64,000 bases of DNA, taken from NCBI GenBank assembly GCA_009667805.1, contig CM019064.1:108660328-108724327 (forward strand), in the 5' to 3' direction. Within the stretch, counting starts at the first letter, position 1; every line of letters starts with the position of its first letter. Made by a program: the position numbers and the translations under genes. The notes beneath the pieces are model-generated. The model saw only the letters and a program-made list of their open reading frames with translations, ran no database searches and was not told where the DNA came from. Shown one piece after another: positions 33,512 through 45,282 of the stretch. Source of the stretch: Leptobrachium leishanense. Lineage: Eukaryota > Chordata > Amphibia > Anura > Megophryidae.

Positions 33512-34908
33512 GCAAGGAACATAGAAAAATGTCAGCAGATAAGAACCTTTCGGCTCATCTAGTCTGTCCAATTACATGGATACTTTACCTGGATTTATCT
33601 TTTGTTTAGGATAGCCTTATGCCTATCCCATGCTTGCTTAAATTCAATTACTGTTTTGGCCTCTACCACTTCAACTGGAAGGCTGTTCCATGTATCCACC
33701 ACCCTATCAGTAAAATAATGCTTCCTGATGTTACTTTTAAACCTTTGCCCCTCTAATCTAAGACTATGTCCTCTTGTTTTGCTACTTTGTTTCCTTTTAA
33801 ATATACTCCCTTCCTCTACCTTGTGGATTCCCTTTACGTATTTAAATGTTTCTATCATATCTCCTCTGTCTCGTTCTTTTTTCCAAGCTGTACATGTTAA
33901 GATCATTAAGCCTTTCCTGGTAACTTTTCTCCTTCAAGCCGTACACCCTTTTAGTAGCCCTTCTCTGAACTCTCTCTAAGATGTCTATATCCTTCTGGAG
34001 ATACGGTCTCCAGTACTGCACACAGTACTTCAAGTGAGGCCTCAACAGTGCTCTGTACAGTGGCATGATCACTTCCCTTTTCCTACTGCTAATACCTCTC
34101 CCCTACACAACCAAGCATTCTGCTAGCATTTCCTGCTGCTCTATTACATTGACTACTTACCCTTAGATCCTCTGAAATAATAACCCCTAAATCCCTTTCC
34201 TCAGATGTTGAGGTTAGGACTGTATCAAATATTCTATATTCAGCCCTTGGGTTTTTACGTCCCAGGTGCATTATCTTGCACTTATCCACATTAAACCTCA
34301 ATTGCCACAGCTCCGACCATTTTTTTAGTTTACCTAAATCATTTGTCATTTGGCTGATCCCTCCAGGAACGTCAACCCTGTTGCAAATCTTTGTGTCAAC
34401 AGCAAAAAGACATACTTTTCCATTAATACCTTCTGCAATATCACTAACAAAAATATTAAAGAGAATGGGTCCAAGTACTGACCCCTGAGGTACCCCACTG
34501 GTAACAAGACCTTGCGCAGAATAAACTCCACTTACCACAACCCGCTGTTGCCTGTCACTCAGCCACTGCCTAATCCATTCAACAATATTGGAATCCAAGC
34601 TCAAAGATTGCAATTTATTGATAAGCCTTCTATGCGGAACAGTATGCCTTACTGAAATCTAAATAAGCAATGTCTACTGCACCACCTGTGTCTATTATTT
34701 TTGTTACCCAATCAAAAAAATCAATAAGATTAGTTTGGCATGATCTCCCTGAGGTAAACCCATGTTGTTTCTGATCCTGTAATCTATGTGTTTTTAGATG
34801 TGCAACAATCCTTTCCTTTAACATGGTTTCCATTAATTTCCCCACTACTGACGTAAGACTAACTGGCCTATAGTTCCCCGATTCCTCCCTACTAAGAACA
34901 GGGCTGGA
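33512..34908 (-). mobile_element. CR1-clade LINE, 5'-truncated
   Basis: A minus-strand non-LTR retrotransposon of about 1.4 kb. Its 3' end is at 33512 with the string GAACATAGAAAAATG, matching the short direct-repeat tails of CR1 elements. The coding part starts inside the reverse transcriptase fingers near 34900, so the 5' end, ORF1 and the endonuclease are missing, as usual for target-primed integration. A second truncated copy lies at 37912-38215. Confidence 0.85.
33595..34900 (-). pseudogene. CR1 reverse transcriptase fragment
   Basis: The enzyme copies LINE RNA at a nicked target. Seen in order on the minus strand: 'NYRPVSLTSVVGKLMETML' (about 34890-34830), 'QHGFTSGRSCQTNLI' (34770-34720), 'AYLDFSKA' with the first catalytic Asp (about 34660), 'SGVPQGSVLGPILFN' (34500-34450) and 'FAVDT' (about 34400), where the family has F/Y-A-D-D, so a catalytic Asp is lost. 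The C-terminal part runs through '[15 protein letters not shown]' (33980) and 'WNSLPVEVVEA' (33670). A short deletion after 'DFSKA' shifts the frame near 34645, and a further break lies near 34080. It is inactive. Confidence 0.88.
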
Positions 34909-35339
34909 CAGCAGATAGCTGGACAGGGCAGGAACAGGGCTGGAAAGCAGAAGAGAAAAACACTGGAAACTCACAGAAGGGCACAGGAGACACTGAAGAC
35001 ACAGGGTTGTGGGTACAGGAACAAAACAGGAGAGGCAAGAGGTCGCAGAGCAACTGGAGATGCTGGGGTTATAGGAAGCTGTGGGAACAAACTGGAGGCA
35101 AAAGAAACAGGGTCCAGGTTGCTTGGGAAGCGAGATAGTTTGAAAGGTTTCAGGGTGCACTTCAGGTGTGAATGAAAACACACTAAATGCAAAAGCCTGA
35201 TTCTTAGGGCGTGTCTCTCTTTTAAGGGGATTCAATCAGGCTGAGTGCATGCACCTGGGACAGTCTGCTGGGGCACAGAAGACCACGCGTTAAAGTTTAA
35301 GCCTGGATTTTAACCTCAGTGACCAGACTGTTTTACCAT

Positions 35340-35645
35340 TGTCTGTCTGAAATCCCCCGCTTCTGTTTTTCCATTTCTGCGTTGCTTGTGTTCAGCTCTA
35401 ACTTTCCTCTTACTCGTTTACTGTACCCACACATAATATATACTGTTTTTATCGCCATTAAATTGAATTTCTAGAAATACCATTATTTTCATCATATCAT
35501 ATAATTTACTATAAATAAATTTATGAAATATGATGAAAAAATTTAGCTCTGACCCCCAAATCTACAACCGCCAAAAAAAGACCCCGGCTAGATAGTTTTT
35601 AAATTTTGTCCTGCATTTAGAAATACCCAATATTTACTTTTTTTT
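35340..35645. other. AT-rich spacer, no feature seen
   Basis: No gene or element is recognised. Confidence 0.45.
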
Positions 35646-36720
35646 TTAACCCCCTTCACTACTTTGTCTGGGTCGTATAATAAAACAGGACTTCAAACCG
35701 CGTTTAAACATGATGAGCACAAAACGGTCAAAATGAGCTCAGCACACAGAGGTGAAATGCTCAGTGTGCGGAGCTCATTTTGACTGTTTTGTGCCCATCA
35801 TGTTTAAATGCAATTTGAAGTACTGTTTTATTATACGACCCAGACAAAAAAAGTAAAACACTTTTTTTATGTATTTAGTTATTTATTTTAAAGTCTTGGT
35901 TTAACTCAAAACATGATCATGTTTGGTATCACTGGAAAAGTTCTTGCCTTTCCAATGATTCCAAACATGACCCTCCAGATGCCACTGATCGGGATACACT
36001 GTACATGGGTTCAAACGACCCACATATCTCCACCATAGGGATTTCCATAGGGATATCCCTTGGCGGCTAGGGGGTTAACTGACAACTAACATCATCACGC
36101 CCATGTCCGATGACATCAGTGAGCTGTGGGAGGCCCCAGAGGCTTGGCTGACATCCAGTGCCGGATTGCATCCCAACATCTAAGGCTAGGGTCAAACGAA
36201 AGCATTTTTACACGCGAAGGTAAAAAAGTGCGTCCGAACGCAGACGTATTTTTTCACGGAAGACGCGATAGCGGTCATACGATGCGCATTTTTGTGCGTG
36301 ATTTTGTACGGATCCAAACCAGGAAACTTTGGGTGTTTAGACGTTATGTTGGCCGGACACGAGCAGAGTCTGACATCTCCTAATCACGCACACACGCCGC
36401 TAGTGGACGCAGCGCACTCTGTACATCAGTACTAGCGGTTCTGCCTTCTCGAAAATATGTGTTCATTTTCCACTTGCGTTGCGCAGCCGGACTTTCGTGC
36501 GACCGTACTTCGTATATTGGCCGTCATTGCCCGTCATTTGCTGCTAGTGCGGCCGTGATTAAGTGCGCCTAAACGCATGTTAAAAGTGCGCTGGTCTGAC
36601 CCCAGCCTAAAGGGTTAAAGACAGGCATCGCTGTTAAGGCCAGACACTGACCTTTCCAGCGATGCCTTTCTTCTTTAACTGCTCCCGGTGGGGAGGGAGA
36701 GGGCTCCAAAGGATAACATA
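35646..36720. mobile_element. piggyBac-type MITE remnant with nested Harbinger-type MITE
   Basis: Begins TTAACCCCCTTCACTACTTT with TTAA at 35646-35649. The left arm is an inverted duplication: about 90 bp from GGTCGTATAATAAAACAG to GAGGTGAAATG is followed by its inverse ending ATACGACCCAGACA (35670-35855). A GC-rich core with GATGCCT/AGGCATC hairpins follows. A 424-bp Harbinger-type copy is inserted at 36184. The right end is eroded, so the boundary at about 36720 is approximate. Confidence 0.65.
36184..36607. mobile_element. Harbinger-type MITE, copy 6
   Basis: 424 bp. Ends GGCTAGGGTCAAACG and GGTCTGACCCCAGCC, exact TAA TSD at 36181-36183 and 36608-36610. Same orientation as the copies at 19551 and 27156. 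Confidence 0.92.
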
Positions 36721-36739
36721 ACCTCTGATGAGAAAACAA

Positions 36740-36860
36740 TAAACCCAGTACAGATTTAAATTTCAGATTGTGGTTTTATTCCTCTGATATAAGACAATGT
36801 TTTGACCTGTACCAGGTCTTTATCAGGACCTGGTACAGGTTAAAATACAACATGCATGGT
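36740..36860 (-). ncRNA. Hammerhead-like motif in Penelope-like debris
   Basis: On the minus strand: CTGATAA (36826-36820), an extra A, a perfect 6-bp stem GACCTG/CAGGTC with a 3-base loop (36818-36804), AAAA, then CATTGTC. This is the layout of a hammerhead ribozyme with G-to-A changes in both conserved boxes; GAAACG to AAAACA is what loss of two CpGs would give. The stem also belongs to a perfect 14-bp palindrome (36805-36818 with 36827-36840). It is probably inactive. Confidence 0.35.
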
Positions 36861-37911
36861 ATTTAACCATCTCAACTTCTCTACTTTGCTGAATTGGTGC
36901 AAAAAAGCCAAAGGATGATATCCAGTGTACACAACTTTTCACCTCGGTGTAATTTCTGTGAAATATGAATAAATTAATAGAAACAATTTCTGTAAATAAA
37001 CATATCCTGAATCATTGCCTTTATTGCATAGCAGTTGCTTACACAAAATGTGTTTTACACTTTTAAAGTGTTAACCACGCCATCCATGTCTCAAAAAAAT
37101 ATTTAGCTAATTTTTTTTTATTGAAAAATACTTTTAAATGAAAGGGCGAAGGAAATTACCTATTAAAGATAAGCAGAGTTAAGCACTTAATCTCAGTTTT
37201 CATAATTGACATCACCACAGCATGATGCAGAATCGGCTGCAGTTGAAACAATATCTATCGGTCAGTCTGTTTAATTTTCCTTTACGTTTTCACAGTTGTT
37301 CTTTTTTTATTAAGTAATGTTAGTTCCAGGTACTTTTTTGTATGTGTTGCTTGTTGAAAGCCATTTTGTAATGCACCAAAACTCATATAATTTTGCGTGT
37401 TAGAAGAAAACCTGGCACACAGCACTGCAGGTGGCAATAAATCCATATCCAAAGCATAAAACAAAGGCTCAATGTGATGAGTCCAAAAACAGAAAATAAG
37501 TCGAAATGACAAACCTGTTCTAGCTACTTACAATAAGCTGCAATTACGGGACCTGCGAGTACTCCCAGGTTTTAGGATATTCTCTATACTCTGAATAAAT
37601 ACTGATAAAACATCGTCTCATGCAGAAATTGGTAAACATCATAAAATGAAAATAAATGCAAATTTGTAAATATTTTAACAGTTACAGTGAGCGAATGGAA
37701 GTGACTTGGTAAAGAATACTAGCTTTTATGTCACTGGTTTTATTTCTAGACAGGGCAGCAATACGTGACAGCAGAATGAAAATAATGAAGTGAATAGGTT
37801 CTCATATCTACTACATTCCACTTTCAGTATTTTTATGCCGGGACTGAAATGTCCATGAAATTGCAGTGGAAGACCAGAAACATAAAGAATAAACAAAAAA
37901 TCATTCCAACA
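36861..37911. other. AT-rich sequence, no feature seen
   Basis: No recognisable exon or repeat terminus. Confidence 0.5.
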
Positions 37912-38215
37912 GAAACATAGAACATAGAACATAGAAAAATGTCGGCAGATAAGAACCTTTCGGCCCATCTAGTCTGCCCAATTACATGGATACTTAACCT
38001 GGATTTATCTTTTGTTTAGGATAGCCTTATGCCTATCCCATGCTTGCTTAAATTCAATTACTGTTTTGGCCTCTACCACTTCAACTGGAAGGCTGTTCCA
38101 TGTATCCACCACCCTCTCAGTAAAATAATGCTTCCTGATGTTACTTTTAAACCTTTGCCCCTCTAATCTAAGACTATGTCCTCTTGTTTTGATATTTTGT
38201 TTCCTTTTAAACATT
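37912..38215 (-). mobile_element. CR1 LINE, severely 5'-truncated copy
   Basis: A minus-strand fragment of about 300 bp, nearly identical to 33512-33800. The 3' edge carries repeated AACATAG units (about 37914-37938), the CR1 hallmark tail. The residual frame encodes the last 69 residues, including 'WNSLPVEVVEAKTVIEFKQ', with no catalytic part. Confidence 0.88.
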
Positions 38216-38573
38216 TACAGAACATTTACTGAACTAACCATAGGAGTAGTGTTCTCCTAAAATTTGTCTGTTTGCACCAAAAATCTTGATGAATATTTTC
38301 TAGTTCCAAGACAATGTTGTTTTCATATACGAAATTATTAGGTTAGTGAAGAATTTCACGAAGCAATCATGTTTTTGTACCACGAATTGAAAAATACTTT
38401 AACAATTTCACAGTGCTATTATCTATAACTTGTTATTCCAGAATGCTACCCCCACAAACTTTCAATATTTTTGTTGCAAGATATATTTTGCATAGAAGAT
38501 AAAAGCACTTGGACAGTATGCTGCCATGCAATTGATGAAGAAGAGGCTAAACGCAAAAAATATCAGCTCCTAT
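38216..38573. other. AT-rich spacer, no feature seen
   Basis: No gene or element is recognised. Confidence 0.45.
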
Positions 38574-39897
38574 TTAACCCCTTTGGTGCTGAACCATTTC
38601 ACTCCTGTGTGCTGAGCTCATTTTGACCAATCTTGTTCATCATGGTCAAACGTGTTTTGAAGTCATGTTTTATAATAGAACTCTGGCAATTATAAATCCT
38701 TATTAAGCAGGCTCAGCAGATTCAAAATCTATGATTATTATGTGTATGTGTCATGTGCCGTCAGAATGCTATAACAAAAAAATGACAAAAAAGATGTAAA
38801 TTTCCATTCAGATTTCAATCATTTACAGCATGTACAATATTTTCTTTTTTTCAGATTTTTTTATCCAAACCATTGCTGTTTTATATTCTATGGACTACAC
38901 TTGTTAAATAAAAATAGAAATAGGAACCTGTTCCTGAATTTTTCTGAGAAAATATGCAATTTTAAACAAAACCAAAAAACATGAAAATTTTTGCTTGTTT
39001 TTTGGAGGATTGTGTTTTATGAATATTATGACTGTATAAAACACTTAATTTGCTCACGGCATGGAAAATGAAAAGGTAAGTAATGGCAGTGGTATTGCTC
39101 ATTTTATAACTGACAAATGGACAATACCGTCTCTTTGGAATAAAAAAAGTAAATATATATATTTTTCTTTTAGATGTTACATGGTAATGTTTGGTATCAT
39201 TGAAAAGACCAAACTCTGACCTGTCCAGAGACACCTAAATTGAATTTGTGGGTTCCGCTCTTCTCGCAGCGGTGAGGCAGCTTGTATTTTACATGGACCA
39301 ATGTGTAATAATGCTCTGCGCCATCACCTCCCAATTTAGTCCCCTCGTTGGAAATGGGAAGGTGAATTAGTGTAGTGGCATTGTTTGCTTTATAAGTAAG
39401 AGCACATGATGTCACTGCCTTAGAACAGAGAAAAAAAAATTAAAAGTAAATTATGCATTTTTATTTTTGAATTTTTCAGAAATGAGATGGTGAGTTAGCG
39501 CAGCATCAATGTTCACTTTAACAATAGTCTTAGAAGAAAAAAGTTATTTATTTATTTTTTATTTGTACAACAAACCTGGTCATGGATGGCATCATTAGAA
39601 AGGCAATGTTCTGACCTTTTCAATGATACTTCAAACAAGCCTCTATCTTTTATGATTCAGGAGATACTGGAGTCCAAATCACCCCTCAAACGGGAATACC
39701 CTGCCCCCAGGGGGGAGTCCCTTTCCGAAGTCAAAGTGCCCATGCACGATGATGTCAGTGAACAGAGGGAGGTCCCACAGGCAGGGCTGAAACCTGCGGG
39801 AGAAGTCCGCGATGGGAGCCAGATTGGTGCCGAACCATGGGACATCAATGACCTGCTGGAGACGACTCCAGCACGTCGTCCACAGGGAAAGGGTTAA
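38574..39897. mobile_element. piggyBac-type MITE, 1.3 kb, old copy
   Basis: TTAA at 38574-38577 and 39894-39897. The left arm (TTAACCCCTTTGGTGCTGA, then GTGCTGAGCTCATTTTGACC) matches the family. The right end reads CAGGGAAAGGGTTAA. The interior is divergent and AT-rich with a smaller GC-rich part (39690-39880) than younger copies. The 103-residue frame at 39586-39897 lies within it and has no family resemblance. Confidence 0.7.
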
Positions 39898-41267
39898 AGC
39901 GAAACACATTTTTTTGGTGCTCTAGACAGAACAAGACCCAGTTAAATATTATGGGCTCTATGCTGGCTGAGTGGATAATAGGAAACAATAAATGGCAAAT
40001 GAGAATATTAGCTGTTAATATTACCAATAAAAGTTATCTATTAGAAGAGATCCACTAGTTGGGGTGCACTGCCGCCCACAGGACTCCATGGAGACTTGTG
40101 TAAGATCACTAAAGCACAATCACTTAACACCAGGTTGCAGCAGTCAGTAATTATTTTTCAGTACTGTTTGCAAGAGAGACTAAAGAATGACCATGGAATC
40201 ACTTGTTATTTTCTGGCTACCTGTTCATTGCTACCTTCCTCATGTGACTTTTGTTATTATATGTCACATCATACTTGGTGTCCCTCCCCTTTCTGCAGAC
40301 TACCATTTTAGATTGGGCCTAAAAAGAATTATCAGATACCTACACAGTACTATTCACACCCAGCACTGCTAGGGTGACTCCCCGTTGAGATTATCTTCTG
40401 GATGATGGCAATCACAGCTGTCTAACATTACATCAACACTATAGTACTCTATGGACTACACACATATTTTACACACATACACTATCATTACCCATTTCTT
40501 GTCTATACAAATAATGTTTTAAAAAACAGTAATGCAAACATGTGAAGAGAGAGCTTAGAATACATAGAGGCAAATCCCTGCAAGCAATAATTAATGAAAT
40601 AACATTTAAAACAATAGTTAACACTATGACAATAATATTATATCAAAATAAAATACTGCTCAAAAGTTATTTGCAGCTGTACATCATTTAATGAGTGAGG
40701 CACGGTTCTCGCCATGTCCCTTGGGTGGACTTATCCAGTGATGGTACCAAGGTGGAGATGTCAGCACTGTCCTTCTGTGCTTGATTTCTCTAATCAAAGG
40801 GGAACCAAGGTAAAGAAGACTTACTGAAAACAAGATATAATTTATTATAATACTGGTTTCTACATTTCTCACTCGCACTAACGCTTCTTGTCAGAGCTCA
40901 ATATCTTCTTTAATGACCTCAAATGAATCCCCAGCGCAGACTGGGAGAATAGACCCTCATGACCAGGAGAGCTGTGACCATGGTGTGGTTATCCACCTGA
41001 ATATGTGGCCCATGTGTTTTCCAATGCAAATCTGTTTCTCTGGGTATGATGCGGCACAAGATATAAGTGTGTTTACGGAGGCGGCTCTATAATTAGGCCA
41101 AATAGGCAGTCACCTGAGGCTTAACTCAAGCAGGAGCGTCATAAGATTTTTAAGGTGTTTGTGTGGCATTTAAGTATGCACGCATTTATGGGAGTACTGA
41201 TATACCACACAAATATGCTCTTACATTAGCATACACCATTCTACCAGCACAGCTGTCTGAGCCTTCA
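39898..41267. other. Sequence without recognised gene
   Basis: No coding homology, repeat terminus or RNA gene is recognised in this 1.4 kb stretch. Confidence 0.5.
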
Positions 41268-42886
41268 TTAACCCTTTCGCTGCTGAGGCTTTTCCCGCCT
41301 CTGTGCTGAGGTCATTTTTACCGGTTTTGCTCATCATGTTTAAACGTATTTTGAAGGCTTATTTTAGTATATTACCCAGACATATTATATATCGTTCTTT
41401 CCGTCAGACTCGGCAGATTAATAATATGTCATTATTATATGTATACGTCATGACCTGTCTGTATATTATAACAAAAAATGCAATAAAATATGAATTTTCA
41501 ATAATTTACAGCGTGTAAAGTATTTTTTTTCCACATTTTAACATGCGAGCAATTGCGGTTATATTTTGTATGGGGTGCGCTTGTTAAAAAAATTAGAGAT
41601 GGGGTCTCGTTACATTTTTTTTTGGGGAAAATTACACGATTTTTAACAAACGCACGAATACAAAAATCGTTAGTGCAGCATCATTGTTCACATTATAATT
41701 GAAATGGGAACAATATTGCTGCATTAACAAACCAAAAAAAATATCGGGTTCCGGCCGATCGCTGGCCCCCCCGGTGCGGGCTGACATCCTTGATGTCAGC
41801 CCAGCATCCGGAACCACCGCCGATGAAATTAGGTGTCATCGCGGCAGCGCGATGACACCTAATTCAGGCGCCCCCCCCCGCATGTGCGGAGGAGGCGCCT
41901 GAAAGGGAGGGGGGAGGTCCTTCAGACCTCTCTCCCTCCCGATTGGCGGCTTTGCGGGGGTTAACCCAGGCACCATTTGGAAGGGCACAGCCTGCCCTTC
42001 CAAATGGTGCCTGGCATTAACCCCTGGGGAGCTGGATCGCGAATTGGCGCTGAAAAGCGCCGGTTCGTGATCCTTTCCCGGAGCTGGCCGACATCTTGGA
42101 TGTCGGCCAAGCCTCCGGGAACTCCCCTGAGGACTGGCATCATCGTGCATAGCACGATGACGCCAGTCCTAGAGTTAACCCCTAACTGCCACCAACGGTG
42201 GAGATAGGGAGTTCATTGGAACTCCCTATCTCCCGATCCGTGGCAGCTAGGGGTTAAAGTTTGGTATGGTTGGATCGGCCAGAGCATGGCCGTTCCAACG
42301 ATACCAAACACTACTGTGAAAAAAGTTTTTTTAAAAAAATAAAAATTAAAAATAAAAATAAAAATATATTTTAAAAAAAATTAAAAAAAAAAAACAAACA
42401 TTTTTTTTTTCTTTTTTTTGGTTCGTTAATGCAGCAATATTGTTCCCATTTCAATTATAATGTGAACAATGATGCTGCACTAACAATTTTTGTATGCGGT
42501 GCGTTTGTTAAAAATCGTGTAATTTTCCCCAAAAAAAAATGTAACGAGACCCCATCTCTAATTTTTTTAACAAGCGCACCCCATACAAAATATAACCGCA
42601 ATTGCTCGCATGTTAAAATGTGAAAAAAAAACACTTTACACGTTGCAAATTATTGAAAATACATATTTTATTGCATTTTTTGTTATAATATACAGACATG
42701 ACATAACGTATACATATAATAATGACATATTATGAATCTACCGAGTCTGACGAAAAGAACGATATATAATATGTCTGGGTCATATACTAAAATAAGCGTT
42801 CAAAACACGTTTAAACATGATGAGCAAAACTGGTAAAAATGACCTCAGCACAGAGGTGTGAAAAGCCTCAGCAGCGAAAGGGTTAA
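41268..42886. mobile_element. piggyBac-type MITE, 1.6 kb, well preserved
   Basis: TTAA at 41268-41271 and 42883-42886, with long inverted arms beginning TTAACCCTTTCGCTGCTGAG and ending CTCAGCAGCGAAAGGGTTAA. The arms extend several hundred bases (AATATGTCATTATTATATGT on the left against its inverse near 42710-42740). The GC-rich core (41750-42260) has stacked palindromes such as AGGTGTCATCGCG with its inverse and GGCACCATTTGGAAGG with its inverse. No transposase. It is closely related to 59608-62929. Confidence 0.93.
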
Positions 42887-43009
42887 TATTTTACATTTGC
42901 ATTCATTATATTTTGACTGTTAGTTTTTTTATTCACTCCCTTGTTAATTACATACTTCAATCTATTCATTGGTCTCATACATATGGTAACATGCTTGGAT
43001 TAAAGGGTC

Positions 43010-43400
43010 ACTCTAAATGTGTGTGTTTCTCTTCTTAAAGCTCACTACCTACAGCCACTCATCTCCATTTTCTCACTGCTGTCCCACCCAGTCCTTGTCC
43101 TAATTGTATATCTCTCCCATTCAGCTGCCCTCACTTCATTATCTGACCCAAGCTTTTGGGCTTTCCTTATGCAGTGACTGCTATACTCTAACTGTTCACC
43201 AGCTTCACACTCCCCCTGCTCCCTTTTGTTTCTCACATCTTTAGTACTTTAGATTGTAAGCTCACACAATGTCTGGCAGAGCACTAGTAAAATTACTGTA
43301 TAGGCAGGGTCGCCTGTTCCTCATGCACCATTATGTCTTGTGTTTGTGCTGTGGAGTTCAATGGCGCTATATAAATACTGTAAATGTATGTATAACAATT
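43010..43400 (+). mobile_element. L2-like LINE 3' end
   Basis: Pyrimidine-rich sequence leads into TTAGATTGTAAGCTCACACA, a GCAGGGTCGCC block and GGCGCTATATAAATACTGTA. This series is the 3' untranslated region of L2-clade LINEs as seen in frogs. No coding part remains. Confidence 0.65.
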
Positions 43401-43929
43401 CCAGTCTTCAGCTTAACAGATCAGCTGGGATACAGTGCCTAATCAAATTTTTTTTAAAAGATGTAAAGGTATGACATTATTTGATTCCAATGAAAAAAAA
43501 AAATATTCTTAAATATTCACACCGTCACTCATACAAATTTAAATGTAATTTCTAAATATAGTTAAATTTTTGGGCTTCTAAACTGCTAGTTTGAACAAGA
43601 TTTGATTGGTGGTATAACAATCTTCACTTTCCTGTATCTCTGTCCATGCTTTTGTACTACAGAGAGATTTATGTGATTTTACAGTTCATCTTTCTTTTCT
43701 CCTTGTTAACTCACCTTATGCTTGTTATTCATGCATACTCTGCTTCTGGTGCATGTCAATTTTCAATGATAAAAAGAGTTTCTTTAGGAGGTGCCTGGCC
43801 TGTAATCATAATGTCTTATTATGAAATCTTCCAGTAAATGTGCACACAATGTGCATGCGTAATAAAATCATTTCATGAAAAATGTTGAGGCATTAACGTT
43901 TAGTTGCTTAATATATATTTATATATATA
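43401..43929. other. AT-rich sequence, no feature seen
   Basis: Ends in a TA-rich patch (43905-43932). No gene is recognised. Confidence 0.45.
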
Positions 43930-44030
43930 TTATTTTACCAGGAAGGATACTTTGAGATTTCTGTCATTTTCAAGTATGCCCTGGCTTATAAATATATACG
44001 TATTTATCATTAATATATTATTACACAATG
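43930..44030 (-). repeat. LINE 3' tail fragment
   Basis: TTTTACCAGGAAGGATAC and TTTTCAAGTATGCC match the 3' end of the larger copy beginning at 44180, so this is a second short fragment of the same minus-strand LINE. Confidence 0.55.
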
Positions 44031-44179
44031 CTTTATAAATATAATATATATTATATATAGGGATTTTTCCTGTTTGGTGCAATTTCGGGGCCAGATCGAC
44101 TCTCTGCATAACCCCTATAGTAATGATATATATTGAATCTGTAGATTCCAATGAAAATAAAACAATATTGTCTGGTTCT

Positions 44180-44850
44180 ACAATTTATTTATTTATTTAT
44201 TTTCAAAGTATTTTTACCAGGAAGGATCATAGATATTTATCTCGTTTTCAAGTATGTCGTTACAGAAATACAAAGTAATAAATGAAAGATAATAAAAACA
44301 AAACAAAAATGTACAGATTAACACAGAAAATAAATATGTAAGTAATATAGTCACTATGTTGTTACATGTTTACAGATGCATTGAGTATTGAGGTATGTTA
44401 ATAGGGAGCTCTTGAGTGACTTTAGACTGGGGGAAGATTTGATGGCGTCTGGGAGGTTATTCCATAACTGCGGTGCTCTGTAGGAAAATGAGGATCGGGA
44501 CACTTTCTTTTTGTATTGTGGTACTGCAAGTAAGGTGCTGGTCCTGGATCGGAGGTTATAGGATGAGGGAACTGCTAGGAGAAGCAGCCTATTCAGGTAG
44601 GTTGGTAGCTTTCCAGAAAATCTCTTAAACACCAGGTTGGAAAGGTGAAGGGTGTGTTTAGATTCCAGCGATGGCCAGTTTAGCTCTTTTAACATGTCAC
44701 AATGGTGGCTCATGTAGTTACATTGTGGCACAAAGCGTCAGAATGAGTTATACAATGTAGTAAGTTTCTGAAGGTGCGTTTGGGGGGCAGCTGCATACAC
44801 TACATCTCCATATTCAATAGCCGATAATAAAACATGAATTGAAATAGCAT
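44180..44850 (-). mobile_element. Non-LTR retrotransposon 3' end (L2/Rex-like)
   Basis: A minus-strand element whose 3' tail is a (TTTA)n run at 44182-44202. The residual frame at 44354-44731 encodes the extreme C-terminus of a LINE protein: 'YNLRSRTSTLLAVPQYKKK', then 'SFSYRAPQLWNNLPDAIKSS' and 'SLKSLKSSLLTYLN'. That A-P-x-L-W-N-x-L-P signature is common to CR1/L2/Rex-group ORF2 proteins. The reverse transcriptase and endonuclease are missing, so it is 5'-truncated. Confidence 0.75.
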
Positions 44851-44925
44851 CTAAATGTAATGAGCAAAAAATTGAGAAAATGAGCTCAGCACACAGGGTG
44901 AAATGGTTCAGCAGTGAAGAGAATC
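44850..44925. repeat. piggyBac-type MITE right-arm remnant
   Basis: Contains AAAATGAGCTCAGCACACAG then GGTGAAATGGTTCAGCAGTGAAG, the right-arm sequence of the TTAA family. The rest is missing. Confidence 0.6.
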
Positions 44926-45282
44926 AGTATAATTGCAAAAGGTCCAAAGATACACTAACAAGGTTATTCAGAGAGAGCCGATCTGGCCCCGAAATGGCAG
45001 CGAACAGTGAATTTCCACGTACGGTGCCATTTCATTGCCATTCAGCTATTCAAAAAGCAGGCAGTTTGTCAAATACGGTGCTGTTCAATGGCAGTGAAAA
45101 CACCATAGAGAAGCAATGTTTAATCTATTCGGAGAACACCGAGCAGCAGTAAAGTGTCAGAGAAATTCCCTGATGTTCGGTGGTTTCATTCGGCAGGTTT
45201 AATCAGGCGAATCCCATAGGTTTCAATGTTAAAAGTATTCCCATTTTGACTTAATATCTAATAAACCATTTATTATTTTATG

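Larger units (their letters stand above)
33271..35330 (-). repeat. LTR-like repeat interrupted by a CR1 LINE
   Basis: The two flanks of the CR1 insertion (33271-33511 and 34909-35330) look like one minus-strand LTR-type repeat. On the minus strand there is a TTAAAAGAGA box near 35215 and a TTAATAAAACCCC polyA-like signal near 33355. The right flank resembles 18405-19011. A 27-bp segment around GATAGCTGGACAGGGCA is present on both sides of the LINE. Outer termini are not resolved. Confidence 0.4.

Noticed and set aside
34630..35235. 201-residue frame as one gene
   Set aside because: The first half is LTR-like repeat sequence and only the second half is CR1 reverse transcriptase; the join is the insertion boundary.
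39586..39897. Possible host exon (103 residues)
   Set aside because: It ends at the TTAA border of a piggyBac-type MITE and has no recognisable domain.
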